Source of the DNA: Cellulosimicrobium marinum
Lineage (GTDB): Bacteria > Actinomycetota > Actinomycetes > Actinomycetales > Cellulomonadaceae
Direction: 5' to 3'
Length of the DNA stretch: 64,000 nucleotides
Assembly: GCF_020551945.1 (NCBI RefSeq)
Contig: NZ_JAJBZH010000003.1
Location: 311,294 to 375,293 of the forward strand
Shown here: piece by piece, positions 24,770 through 33,129 of the stretch
Layout of the letters: the number at the start of each line of letters is the position of its first letter
Numbering within the stretch: position 1 is the stretch's first letter
Position numbers and translations under genes: made by a program
Notes under the pieces: generated by a model
Databases searched by the model: none
Seen by the model: the letters and a program-made list of their open reading frames with translations, nothing else
Told to the model about the DNA's origin: nothing

Positions 24770-26446
24770 GTGACCACCACAGACGCGACCACCACCGAGA
24801 CCACGCCCGACGTGAGCGCCGACGCGCGCGCCGTCGCCGCGAGCGTGCAGGCCGACGACACGTCGTTCGCCGACTTCGGCGTCCGCCCGGAGATCGTCGA
24901 CGCGCTCGCCGACGCGGGCATCACCCACCCCTTCCCCATCCAGGCGATGACGCTGCCCGTCGCGATGTCGGCGCACGACATCATCGGCCAGGCGAAGACC
25001 GGCACCGGCAAGACGTTCGGCTTCGGCGTCCCGCTGCTGCACCGCGTCGTCGCCCCCGGCGAGGACGGCTTCGACGCCCTCCCCTCCCCCGGCAAGCCGC
25101 AGGCCCTCGTCGTCGTGCCGACCCGCGAGCTCGCCGTGCAGGTCGCCAAGGACCTCGAGACCGCGTCCCGCCGCCGCAGCGTGCGCATCGTCCAGCTCTA
25201 CGGTGGCCGGGCGTACGAGCCGCAGGTCGAGGCGCTGCAGCGCGGCGTCGAGGTCGTCGTCGGCACGCCGGGCCGCATGATCGACCTCATGAACCAGGGG
25301 CACCTCAACCTCACGCGCGCGAACACGGTCGTGCTCGACGAGGCCGACGAGATGCTCGACCTCGGCTTCCTGCCCGACGTGGAGAAGATCCTCGCCCGCA
25401 CGCCCGCGCAGCGGCACACGATGCTGTTCTCCGCGACGATGCCGGGCGCCGTCGTCTCGATGGCGCGCCGCTACATGAAGCAGCCCACGCACATCCGCGC
25501 GATCGACCCGGACGACGACGGCCGCCAGACGGTGAAGAACATCGCCCAGGTGGTCTACCGGGCGCACGCGCTCGACAAGGTCGAGGTGCTCGCCCGGATC
25601 CTGCAGGCCGAGGGCCGGGGCCGCACGATCGTCTTCGCCCGGACCAAGCGCACGGCCGCGAAGGTCGCGGACGAGCTCGCGGACCGCGGGTTCGCGTCCG
25701 GCGCGATCCACGGCGACCTCGGGCAGGGCGCCCGCGAGCAGGCGCTGCGCGCGTTCCGCAACGGCAAGATCGACGTGCTCGTCGCGACCGACGTCGCCGC
25801 GCGCGGCATCGACGTCGAGGACGTCACGCACGTCGTGAACTACCAGTGCCCCGAGGACGAGAAGACGTACCTGCACCGCACGGGGCGCACCGGTCGCGCG
25901 GGCAACACGGGCACCGCGGTCACGTTCGTCGACTGGGACGACGTGCCGCGCTGGTCGCTCATCGACAAGGCGCTGGGCCTCGGCATCCCCGAGCCGGTCG
26001 AGACGTACTCGACGTCTCCGCACCTGTACACCGACCTGTCGATCCCCGCGGGCACGAAGGGGCGTCTCCCGAAGGAGAAGCGCACCCTCGCCGGGCTGGA
26101 CGCCGAGGAGGTCGAGGACCTCGGGGAGACCGGCAAGCGCCACACCCCGACGCGCTCGGACCGTGACGGAGGGCGTGGCGGCTCCCGCGATGGGGGGCGC
26201 GGCGGCGACCGGTCGGGTCGTGGCGGTCGGGGCGGCAGCGGTCGTGGTCGTGGCGACCAGGGCCAGGGCGGCCGGGACACCGCGCGCGAGGCGCGCCAGG
26301 GCGGCGAGCGGGCCGACGGCGAGCGGGCCGCGGGCGAGAACGCGGCGGCCGAGGGCGGCGAGCGTCGTCGTCGGTCGCGCAACCGTCGCCGCACCCGCGG
26401 CGGCAAGCCGGTGGAGCAGCAGGGCGGCGCGCCCGCCGCGGAGTAG
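24770..26446 (+). CDS. rhlE: DEAD-box RNA helicase RhlE-like
   Basis: A 558-residue RNA helicase. The Q motif (FADFGVRPEIVDALADAGIT, then HPFPIQ) starts near residue 37, Walker A AKTGTGKT is near 77, DEAD (VLDEADEMLDLGF) near 190, SAT (LFSATMPG) follows, and the second RecA domain has VATDVAARGIDVEDV and HRTGRTGRAG. From about residue 465 the tail is rich in Gly/Arg/Asp (GGRGGSRDGGRGGDRSG), an RGG-type RNA-binding extension. It likely acts in ribosome assembly or mRNA turnover. The GTG at 24770 fits the family start with AGAGG just upstream. Position matches Rv3211 (recalled). Confidence 0.93.
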   Translation: MTTTDATTTETTPDVSADARAVAASVQADDTSFADFGVRPEIVDALADAGITHPFPIQAMTLPVAMSAHDIIGQAKTGTGKTFGFGVPLLHRVVAPGEDGFDALPSPGKPQALVVVPTRELAVQVAKDLETASRRRSVRIVQLYGGRAYEPQVEALQRGVEVVVGTPGRMIDLMNQGHLNLTRANTVVLDEADEMLDLGFLPDVEKILARTPAQRHTMLFSATMPGAVVSMARRYMKQPTHIRAIDPDDDGRQTVKNIAQVVYRAHALDKVEVLARILQAEGRGRTIVFARTKRTAAKVADELADRGFASGAIHGDLGQGAREQALRAFRNGKIDVLVATDVAARGIDVEDVTHVVNYQCPEDEKTYLHRTGRTGRAGNTGTAVTFVDWDDVPRWSLIDKALGLGIPEPVETYSTSPHLYTDLSIPAGTKGRLPKEKRTLAGLDAEEVEDLGETGKRHTPTRSDRDGGRGGSRDGGRGGDRSGRGGRGGSGRGRGDQGQGGRDTAREARQGGERADGERAAGENAAAEGGERRRRSRNRRRTRGGKPVEQQGGAPAAE

Positions 26447-26486
26447 CCGGGAGCGGTCCCGGGGCGGTTCCCCGGAGGGCTCCTCG

Positions 26487-26543
26487 GACGGCGGCCCCGG
26501 GCCGGCACGACCCCACGGTCGGTGCTGGTCCGGGGCCGCCGTC
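26487..26543 (+). terminator. rhlE terminator stem-loop
   Basis: GACGGCGGCCCCGG (26487-26500) pairs perfectly with CCGGGGCCGCCGTC (26530-26543). A nested GCACGACC/GGTCGGTGC helix occupies the loop. It begins 40 bp after the rhlE stop and could also act on the opposite strand for the convergent transporter gene. Confidence 0.7.
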
Positions 26544-26554
26544 GTGCACGGGGT

Positions 26555-26622
26555 CCCTGCACGGGTGCCTGCACCGGGTGTCCTGCGCCGGACGTCCTGC
26601 GCCGGGCGCCCTGCCCGGGCGT
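26555..26622. repeat. Degenerate 13-14-bp tandem repeat between rhlE and the MFS gene
   Basis: Five imperfect units (starts about 26555, 26568, 26582, 26596, 26610) of the type CCTGCGCCGGGCGC abut the stop codon of the MFS gene. The arrangement is like the 15-bp array between mrx1 and nudC: a short GC-rich tandem array at the junction of two convergent genes. Confidence 0.7.
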
Positions 26623-26623
26623 C

Positions 26624-27814
26624 TCAGCGCACGTGCGCGTCGCGCCCCGCGAACCACACCGCGACGCCCTGGGCGGCGGCGGCGACCACGAGGAGCAGGA
26701 GGGGCAGGGTCCAGCCCCCGCTCGCGTCGTGGGCGAGCCCGACCCCGAGCGGGCCGCACGCGGCCAGCCCGTACCCGGCGCACTGCGCCATGCCGGACAG
26801 CTCGCTCGTGTGCGCGGCGTCGCGGGCGCGCAGCGCCATGAGCATGAGCGCGAGGCTGATGCCGCCGCCCTGACCGAGCCCCAGCAGCACGACCCAGAGC
26901 ACCGCCGCTCCCGGGGCGAGCGCGAGGCCGAGCATCGCGCCGCCGACGAGCGTGACCAGCACGAGGCCGATGCCGCGCTGGCGGGGCATCCGCCCGGCGA
27001 GGACGGGGGTGACGAACGAGCCGAGGATGCCGACGAGGTTGCACAGCGCGAGGAGCCACCCGCCGGCCTCGGGCGTGCGGCCCTGGTCGACCGCGATCTC
27101 CGGCAGCCACGCGTTCGTCGCGTAGAACGAGAGCGACTGCGTCCCCATGAACGCGGTCACGGCCCACGCGAGGGGGCTGCGCCAGACGGAGTCCCGACCG
27201 GCCGACGGCACCCCCGCCCCGGTGAGCCCGGTCCGTCCGGGCAGGGTGGCGCGCGCGGCCCGCGGCACCCAGACGAGCGCCCCCGCGACGGCGAGGAGTC
27301 CCCACGTCGCGAGCGCCCCGCGCCAGTCGAGGCCCGCCGCGGCCGCGACCGGGAGAGTGAGCCCGGCCGCGAGCGCGGCGCCGCCGGCGAGCGACATCGA
27401 GTACAGGCCGGTCATGAGGCCGACGCGGTCGGCGAAGTCGCGCTTGACGAGGGCGGGCAACAGCACGTTGCCGACGCCGATCCCGCACCCCGCGACGAGC
27501 GTCCCGGCGAACAGCGCCCACGTGTCGGGGACGAGGCGCAGGGCGAACCCGACCGAGAGCACGAGGAGGCTCGCGAGGAGCACCCGCTCCAGCCCCCAGC
27601 GCCGGGCGAGCACCGGGGCGACGGGCGCCAGGGCGCCGAAGCACAGGACCGGCAGCGTGGTGAGCATCCCGGCAGCACCGGCACTCAGGCCCAGGTCGGC
27701 ACGGATCTCGCCGAGGACGGGCGAGATCGCGACGACGGCGGGCCGCAGGTTGAGCGCGGCGAGGACGATGGCGACGACGGCGGCGACGCCGAGCGGCCGG
27801 CGTCCGACGCTCAC
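26624..27814 (-). CDS. MFS transporter, CynX/NimT-like
   Basis: A 396-residue major facilitator with 12 hydrophobic segments, e.g. VAAVVAIVLAALNLRPAVVA and VVLLGLGQGGGISLALMLMA. The early LNLRPAVVAISPVLGEI and later MTGLYSMSLAGGAALAAGLT segments are typical of the CynX/NimT (cyanate, 2-nitroimidazole) branch; the real substrate is unknown. The GTG at 27814 overlaps the stop of the upstream GntR gene by four bases (GTGA), so both are translated from one message and the regulator probably controls the transporter. Confidence 0.88.
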   Translation of the reverse strand: MSVGRRPLGVAAVVAIVLAALNLRPAVVAISPVLGEIRADLGLSAGAAGMLTTLPVLCFGALAPVAPVLARRWGLERVLLASLLVLSVGFALRLVPDTWALFAGTLVAGCGIGVGNVLLPALVKRDFADRVGLMTGLYSMSLAGGAALAAGLTLPVAAAAGLDWRGALATWGLLAVAGALVWVPRAARATLPGRTGLTGAGVPSAGRDSVWRSPLAWAVTAFMGTQSLSFYATNAWLPEIAVDQGRTPEAGGWLLALCNLVGILGSFVTPVLAGRMPRQRGIGLVLVTLVGGAMLGLALAPGAAVLWVVLLGLGQGGGISLALMLMALRARDAAHTSELSGMAQCAGYGLAACGPLGVGLAHDASGGWTLPLLLLVVAAAAQGVAVWFAGRDAHVR

Positions 27815-28536
27815 GCCGGTGCCCCGTCCGCGGACCCCCCGGACGTCCCCTCGGCGGCGGCGAGCGCGGCGACGACGTGCTCGCGCACGGCGGCGATGGT
27901 CGTGTCGACAGCGCGCTCGGCCGCCTCGGGGTCCTGCGCGGCGACGGAGGCGACGACCTCCTCGTGGCCCGGGACGTCGCGGTGGTGCGGTCGTGCGGCG
28001 CCGGACGCGAGCGCACGGACGAGACCGTGGTCGAGGCCGTCGTAGATCTCGGCGAGCAGCGGGTTGCCCGCGGCGCGGACGAGCTCGGCGTGGAACGCGA
28101 CGTCGGCGGCCTGGAACGCGGCGTCGTCGGCTCCTCGCGCGGCGACCTGCGCGGCGAGCGCGGACTCCAGTCGGGCGAGCGCTCCGGGCGTGCGGCGCGT
28201 CGCCGCGAGCCGGGCGGCCCCGCGCTCGAGGACGGCCCGCGCCTCGAGGACGTCGAGCGCGTCGGCCGTGCGGGCGCGTCGCCCGAGGGCGGCGTCGAGC
28301 CCGTTCGCGGCGCGCACGTACGTGCCGTCGCCGCGGCGCGGTTCGAGGATGCCGGCGTGCTCCAGCGCGCGGACCGCCTCGCGCACCGTGTTGCGCCCCA
28401 CGCCGAGCTGCGTCACGAGCTCCGGCTCCGGCGGGATGCGGCTGCCCACCGGCCACTCGCCGCGCTCGACGAGCCCGGCGAGCTGCTCGACGACGAGCTG
28501 GGAGACCGTGCGAGGCGGGGTGATCGGCTGCGGCAC
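27811..28536 (-). CDS. FadR-subfamily GntR transcriptional regulator
   Basis: A 241-residue regulator with an N-terminal winged helix (PPEPELVTQLGVGRNTVREA, then VRALEHAGILEPRRGDGTYV) and a C-terminal all-helical FCD domain, where HAELVRAAGNPLLAEIYDGL and HHRDVPGHEEVVASV carry the conserved metal-site histidines. A TAGGGT box (28548-28543) ends 6 nt before the GTG, with a CCGACG -35-like element 17 nt further upstream and no Shine-Dalgarno, so translation is probably leaderless. It is divergent from the chitinase gene and translationally coupled to the MFS gene. Confidence 0.92.
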   Translation of the reverse strand: MPQPITPPRTVSQLVVEQLAGLVERGEWPVGSRIPPEPELVTQLGVGRNTVREAVRALEHAGILEPRRGDGTYVRAANGLDAALGRRARTADALDVLEARAVLERGAARLAATRRTPGALARLESALAAQVAARGADDAAFQAADVAFHAELVRAAGNPLLAEIYDGLDHGLVRALASGAARPHHRDVPGHEEVVASVAAQDPEAAERAVDTTIAAVREHVVAALAAAEGTSGGSADGAPA

Positions 28537-28573
28537 CGAAAGACCCTAACATCCCCTGTTTGAGTCGTCGGGG

Positions 28574-28623
28574 CGAGATCGGCGAACCTGGCCGACGTCG
28601 GCGGGTCGGGTTCGCCGATCTCG
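28574..28623. promoter_or_regulatory. 15-bp perfect inverted repeat between GntR and chitinase genes
   Basis: CGAGATCGGCGAACC (28574-28588) and GGTTCGCCGATCTCG (28609-28623) are perfect inverted repeats separated by 20 bp that contain a small palindrome GCCGACGTCGGC. A third partial copy, TGCCGATCTCGGGG, follows at 28632-28645. The site touches the CCGACG -35-like element of the GntR gene, suggesting an operator for the GntR protein or a chitinase regulator. Confidence 0.6.
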
Positions 28624-28737
28624 GCCGGGTCTGCCGATCTCGGGGCGTACGGGGTCCCTCGTACGGGTGTTGACCACCACGGCGCACCGGGAGGACGTTG
28701 CGCTGGACCGCTCACCAAGGACGGAAGCGAGACGACC

Positions 28738-30573
28738 ATGAGACGCACCTCCCCACCGCGCCGCCGGATCACCCGGCTCCTCGCCCTGGTCGCCTCGGCG
28801 GCCCTCGCCGGCTCGCTCCTCGGCCCCGGCTCGCCCGCGAGCGCCGCCGACGGCGAGCTCGCGACCAACGGCGGGTTCGAGTCGGGGCTGGCCGGCTGGA
28901 CCTGCGCGGGCGGCACCGGCCAGGTCGTCACGACACCGGCCCGCACGGGCACCGGCGCGCTGCGCGCCACGCCCGCGGGCAGCAGCAACGCGCGGTGCGC
29001 GCAGACCGTCGCCGTGCGGCCGTCGTCCACGTACACGCTCACCGCATGGGTGCAGGGCTCGTACGTGTACCTGGGGGCGAGCGGCGCGACCGCGCAGGAC
29101 GTCAGCACCTGGACGCCGTCCGCGTCGACGTGGCAGAAGCTCTCCCTGACGTTCACGACCACGGCGACGGCGACGTCGGCCACGGTCTTCCTGCACGGCT
29201 GGTACGGCCAGCCCGCGTACCACGCCGACGACGTGAGCCTGGTCGGGCCCGGCGGCGGCACCGGGACGCCGCAGACGCCGCCCGCACCGGCCCGCCCGCT
29301 GCAGACCGGCGCCACCGACACGTCCGTCTCCCTCGCCTGGAACACCGTCGCGGGCGCGACCGGCTACGCCGTGTACCGCGACGGCGCGCGCGTCGCCACG
29401 GTCGCGACCCCCGCCGCGACCGTCACGGGCCTGGCCCCCGCGACGGAGTACGGGTTCGAGGTGACGGCGAGCAACGCCGCCGGGGAGTCCGGCCGGTCGC
29501 CCGCGCTGCGCGCCCGCACCACCGGCGACGACACGCCGCCGCCCCCGCCGGGCGGCGGGCTGCCCGAGCACGCGCTCGTCGGGTACCTGCACACGTCGTT
29601 CGCGAACGGCTCGGGGTACACGCGCCTCGCCGACGTCCCGGCGAGCTGGGACGTCATCAACCTCGCGTTCGGCGAGCCGACGTCCGTGACGTCGGGCGAC
29701 ATCCGGTTCAGCCTGTGCCCGCGGACCGAGTGCCCGAACGTCGAGTCGGTCGCGGAGTTCAAGGCCGCGATCGCCGCGAAGCAGGCCGCCGGGAAGAAGG
29801 TCCTGCTGTCCATCGGCGGGCAGAACGGACAGGTGCGGCTCACCACGCCGGCGGCGCGCGACGCGTTCGTCGCCTCGGTGAGCTCGATCATCGACACGTA
29901 CGGGCTCGACGGCGTCGACATCGACTTCGAGGGCCACTCGCTGTCCCTCGACACCGGCGACACGGACTTCCGCAACCCGACCACGCCCGTCGTCGTCCAC
30001 CTCATCGCGGCGCTCGAGACGCTCACCGCACGGTACGGCGACGACTTCGTCCTCACCATGGCGCCGGAGACGTTCTTCGTGCAGATGGGGTACCAGTTCT
30101 ACGGGTCGGGCCCGTGGGGCGGCCAGGACCCGCGGTGCGGCGCCTACCTGCCCGTGATCCACGCCCTGCGCGACGAGCTGACGCTCCTGCACGTCCAGGA
30201 CTACAACTCCGGCCCGATCATGGGCCTCGACGACCAGTACCACACCATGGGCGGCGCGGACTTCCACATCGCGATGACGGACATGCTCCTCACCGGGTTC
30301 CCCGTCGCGAAGAACCCGTCGCGCGTGTTCCCCGCCCTGCGGCCCGAGCAGGTCGCCATCGGCCTGCCCGCGAGCACGCAGGCGGGCAACGGGCACACGT
30401 CGCCCGCGCAGGTCACCCAGGCGCTGGACTGCCTGACGAAGGGCACGGGGTGCGGGTCGTACCAGACCCACGGGCGCTGGCCCGCGCTGCGCGGCCTCAT
30501 GACGTGGTCGATCAACTGGGACCGCTACAACGCCTGGGAGTTCTCGCGGAACTTCGACGCCTACTGGCCGTGA
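28738..30573 (+). CDS. Secreted GH18 chitinase with carbohydrate-binding and FnIII modules
   Basis: A 611-residue exported endo-type chitinase. A signal peptide (about 1-37, LLALVASAALAGSLLGPGSP then ASAA) precedes a CBM4/9-like beta-sandwich (about 40-175, beginning ELATNGGFESGLAGWTCAGG), a fibronectin type III domain (about 188-262), a Pro/Gly linker and a GH18 barrel (about 278-611). The catalytic signature is DGVDIDFE, with the acid Glu intact; LLSIGGQNG is the second conserved strand and LMTWSINWD closes the barrel. It degrades chitin outside the cell. The ATG has only a weak ribosome site (GGACGGAAG). A TTGACC -35-like element lies at 28670-28675. Confidence 0.95.
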   Translation: MRRTSPPRRRITRLLALVASAALAGSLLGPGSPASAADGELATNGGFESGLAGWTCAGGTGQVVTTPARTGTGALRATPAGSSNARCAQTVAVRPSSTYTLTAWVQGSYVYLGASGATAQDVSTWTPSASTWQKLSLTFTTTATATSATVFLHGWYGQPAYHADDVSLVGPGGGTGTPQTPPAPARPLQTGATDTSVSLAWNTVAGATGYAVYRDGARVATVATPAATVTGLAPATEYGFEVTASNAAGESGRSPALRARTTGDDTPPPPPGGGLPEHALVGYLHTSFANGSGYTRLADVPASWDVINLAFGEPTSVTSGDIRFSLCPRTECPNVESVAEFKAAIAAKQAAGKKVLLSIGGQNGQVRLTTPAARDAFVASVSSIIDTYGLDGVDIDFEGHSLSLDTGDTDFRNPTTPVVVHLIAALETLTARYGDDFVLTMAPETFFVQMGYQFYGSGPWGGQDPRCGAYLPVIHALRDELTLLHVQDYNSGPIMGLDDQYHTMGGADFHIAMTDMLLTGFPVAKNPSRVFPALRPEQVAIGLPASTQAGNGHTSPAQVTQALDCLTKGTGCGSYQTHGRWPALRGLMTWSINWDRYNAWEFSRNFDAYWP

Positions 30574-30627
30574 GACCGCGGTGCCCGGGGGCCGCGCCGC
30601 CCCCGGGCACCGGCCGGGCCCGCGGTC
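30574..30627. terminator. Bidirectional terminator stem-loop after chitinase and marC
   Basis: GTGCCCGGGGGC (30581-30592) pairs perfectly with GCCCCCGGGCAC (30599-30610) around a 6-nt loop; outer arms GACCGCG (30574-30580) and CGCGGTC (30621-30627) close the structure. It fills the gap between two convergent genes and reaches the stop codon of marC. Confidence 0.8.
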
Positions 30628-31258
30628 AGGCCGTCTGCACGAACTCCGTGACGGCGTCGGCCACGAGCTGCACCGCGATCGCCGCGAGGAGCAGCCCCGC
30701 GATGCGCGTGACGAGGATCGTGCCCGAGTCGCCGAGAACCCGGTTGATGACGTTCGCGAACCGCATCGCCAGCCACAGGCACAGGTGCACGGCGACGACG
30801 CCCGCGGCGATCGCGACCCACTCGGCCACGCCGCCGCCCTGCTGCTGCGCGCGCTGCACGAACACCATCGTCGCGACGATCGCGCCGGGGCCGGCGAGCA
30901 GCGGCGTGCCGAGCGGCACGAGCGCGACGTTCACCCCCGCCTTGCCCGACGGCTGCGGCTCCTCCATCTTCCCGGTGAGCAGCTCCATCGCGACGAGCAG
31001 CAGGAGCAGGCCGCCCGCCGTCTGGAGCGCGGGCAGCGAGATGTGCATGTAGCTGAGGATCTGCTGGCCGAACGCGGCGAACGCCACGATGACGCCGAAC
31101 GCCACGAGGATCGCCGTCCGCGCCGCCTGGTTGCGCTGCTTGGCGCCCATCGCGCTCGTCAGGCCGAGGAACACCGGCACCGTCCCGGGCGGGTCCATGA
31201 TGACGAACAGCGTGACGAACACCTCGGTGAAGAGCCGGACGTCCAGGACGTCGCTCAT
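30626..31258 (-). CDS. MarC family integral membrane protein
   Basis: A 210-residue membrane protein of the MarC family with six predicted helices; physiological role unknown despite the historical antibiotic-resistance name. Hallmarks include VIMDPPGTVPVFLGL in the first repeat and VALVPLGTPLLAGPGAIVAT in the second, the paired Pro/Gly motifs of the family. The ATG at 31258 gives MSDVLDVRLFTEVFVTLFV. The PHP phosphoesterase gene lies 37 bp upstream on the same strand, so the two may be co-transcribed. Confidence 0.93.
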   Translation of the reverse strand: MSDVLDVRLFTEVFVTLFVIMDPPGTVPVFLGLTSAMGAKQRNQAARTAILVAFGVIVAFAAFGQQILSYMHISLPALQTAGGLLLLLVAMELLTGKMEEPQPSGKAGVNVALVPLGTPLLAGPGAIVATMVFVQRAQQQGGGVAEWVAIAAGVVAVHLCLWLAMRFANVINRVLGDSGTILVTRIAGLLLAAIAVQLVADAVTEFVQTA

Positions 31259-31295
31259 CGTCCGCCCCCCGTGCTCGCCCCACGCGTGCGCCCGG

Positions 31296-32135
31296 TCACC
31301 GGATCACGTCCAACAGTCCCAGCTCCTCGATCTGCTCCAGCACGGTCGGTGCCGTCGTGTTCTCCCCGAGCCGGTTCGGTTTGCCGGCCCCGTGGTAGTC
31401 GCTCGACCCGGTGACGAACAGGCCCAGGGTGCGGGCCATGCCGTCGAGCCGGGTGCGCTGCCGCTCGTCGTGGTCGCGGTGGTGCACCTCGAGCCCCGCG
31501 AGCCCCGCCGCGGCCATCTCCTCGATCACCACGTCCGCGACGACCCGGCCGCGCCCGTCCGCGCCCGGGTGGGCGAAGACGGGGACGCCGCCCGCCGCAC
31601 GCACGCCCCGCACCGCGTCGACCGCGCCGGGGGCGTAGTGCGGCACGTAGTACGGCGTGCCGGGCGCGAGGATCGTCGCGAACGCCGCGGAGCGGTCGGT
31701 CACGTGCCCGGCCGCGACGAGCGCGTCCGCGATGTGCGGTCGCCCGATCGTCGTGCCCTCGGCGGTCTGCGCGAGCACATCTTCCCACGTGATCGCGTAG
31801 TCCTCGCCGACGAGGTCGACCATCCGCCGCGCCCGCGACGTGCGGGCCTCGCGCGTCCGCTCCAGCTCGTCCAGCAGGGCCACGTGCGCCGGGTCGTGCA
31901 GGTAGGACAGGACGTGCACGCTGATCCCGCCGGAGCGCGCGGAGATCTCCGCGCCGCGCACCAGCGCGACCCCCGTGCGCAGCGCGGCGTCCGTCGCCTG
32001 CGCCCAGCCCGCCGTCGTGTCGTGGTCCGTGAGCGCGACGACGTCGAGCCCCGCCGCCGCGGCCGCCTCCACCACCGCCCCCGGCGCGTCCGTGCCGTCG
32101 GACGCCGTCGAGTGGGTGTGGAGGTCGATGCGCAC
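31296..32135 (-). CDS. PHP-domain phosphoesterase (3',5'-nucleoside bisphosphate phosphatase-like)
   Basis: A 279-residue metal-dependent phosphoesterase. RIDLHTHSTASDGTDAP gives the HxH plus His ligands, VALTDHDTTAGW the next His-Asp pair, GRPHIADALVAAGHV is the family helix, PVFAHPGA carries a further His, and VTGSSDYHGAGKPNRLG closes the metal site. It is closest in pattern to RNase AM/YciV-type enzymes acting on pAp or short RNA 5' ends. A TATCCT box (32146-32141) precedes the GTG by 5 nt without a ribosome site, so the transcript is probably leaderless. Confidence 0.9.
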   Translation of the reverse strand: MRIDLHTHSTASDGTDAPGAVVEAAAAAGLDVVALTDHDTTAGWAQATDAALRTGVALVRGAEISARSGGISVHVLSYLHDPAHVALLDELERTREARTSRARRMVDLVGEDYAITWEDVLAQTAEGTTIGRPHIADALVAAGHVTDRSAAFATILAPGTPYYVPHYAPGAVDAVRGVRAAGGVPVFAHPGADGRGRVVADVVIEEMAAAGLAGLEVHHRDHDERQRTRLDGMARTLGLFVTGSSDYHGAGKPNRLGENTTAPTVLEQIEELGLLDVIR

Positions 32136-32244
32136 CCGCCCAGGATAGTGAGACCGTCCCGGCGCGGGCACCGGACCCGCACACGATGTCCACCCCGGCC
32201 ACCGTCCCCCACCACCCGGCTCCCAGGCACAGGTGCGAGGGTCG

Positions 32245-33129
32245 ATGGCGATGACCTCCACCGCCCCGAGCGCCCCCACGCCCCCGCCCGCCGCGCATCC
32301 CCGCACCGAGCACGTCGCCGACGAGCACCCGCCCGCCGTCGTCTTCGTCCACGGGATGCGCACGTCCGGCGCGATCTGGGACCGGCAGCTCGAGCACGTG
32401 CGCGGGCTCGGCCACCCCGCCGTCGCCGTCGACCTCCCCGGGCACGGGACCCGCGCGCACGAGCGCTTCACCCTCGACCGCGCCTTCGACGTCGTGGACG
32501 ACGCCGTCGCGTCCTTCGGTCCCGGTCGTCGCGTCGCGCTCGTCGGGCTCTCGCTCGGCGGCTACACGTCGCTCGCGTGGGCCGCGCGCCGCCCCGCGAA
32601 CCTCGCGGGCGTCGTCGCCGCGGCCTGCACCTCCGACCCCAAGGGCAAGCCCGTCGCGCTCTACCGCGACGTCGCCCGCCTCGTCGTCGCCGGGGGCGGG
32701 GCCGTCGGTCGCGGCGCCCGCTGGGCCGCCCGCACGACCGGCGCCGCCTGGGCGGGGATGACCCGCGCGGGCCGCTCCCTGCCGGCCGGCGCCGCGGCGT
32801 CGTACGCGCTGCGCACCCCCGCCGGGGAGCCGACGACGCCGCGACCCGGGTGGGGCATCGTCACGGACGCGCTCACCGAGCTCGCGGGACGGTCGTGGCT
32901 CGCCCACGTGCGCGACGTCGACGTCCCCGTGTGGCTCGTCAACGGTGCGCGCGACCACCTGCGGCTCGACGAGCAGCGCTACCTCGCCGCCGCCGCCGAC
33001 GCCGCGCTCGTCGTCGTGCCGCGCGCCGGCCACGACGTGAACAGCGAGGCGCCCGACGTCTTCAACCGTGTGCTCTCGCGGGCGCTGGCGGACTTCGGCC
33101 GCCCCCGCGGTGCGACACTGGGGGCATGA
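32245..33129 (+). CDS. Alpha/beta hydrolase
   Basis: A 294-residue alpha/beta-fold hydrolase. VVFVHGMRTSGAIWDRQLEH is the oxyanion segment, LVGLSLGGYTSLAWA carries the nucleophile Ser, WLVNGARDHLRL the catalytic Asp and VVVPRAGHDVNSEAPDVFN the His. Substrate is not deducible; such proteins are often esterases or lactonases. ATG 32245 was chosen; ATG 32251 and GTG 32233 are alternatives. Its TGA overlaps the ATG of the aminopeptidase P gene (ATGA), so the two are translationally coupled. Confidence 0.88.
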   Translation: MAMTSTAPSAPTPPPAAHPRTEHVADEHPPAVVFVHGMRTSGAIWDRQLEHVRGLGHPAVAVDLPGHGTRAHERFTLDRAFDVVDDAVASFGPGRRVALVGLSLGGYTSLAWAARRPANLAGVVAAACTSDPKGKPVALYRDVARLVVAGGGAVGRGARWAARTTGAAWAGMTRAGRSLPAGAAASYALRTPAGEPTTPRPGWGIVTDALTELAGRSWLAHVRDVDVPVWLVNGARDHLRLDEQRYLAAAADAALVVVPRAGHDVNSEAPDVFNRVLSRALADFGRPRGATLGA

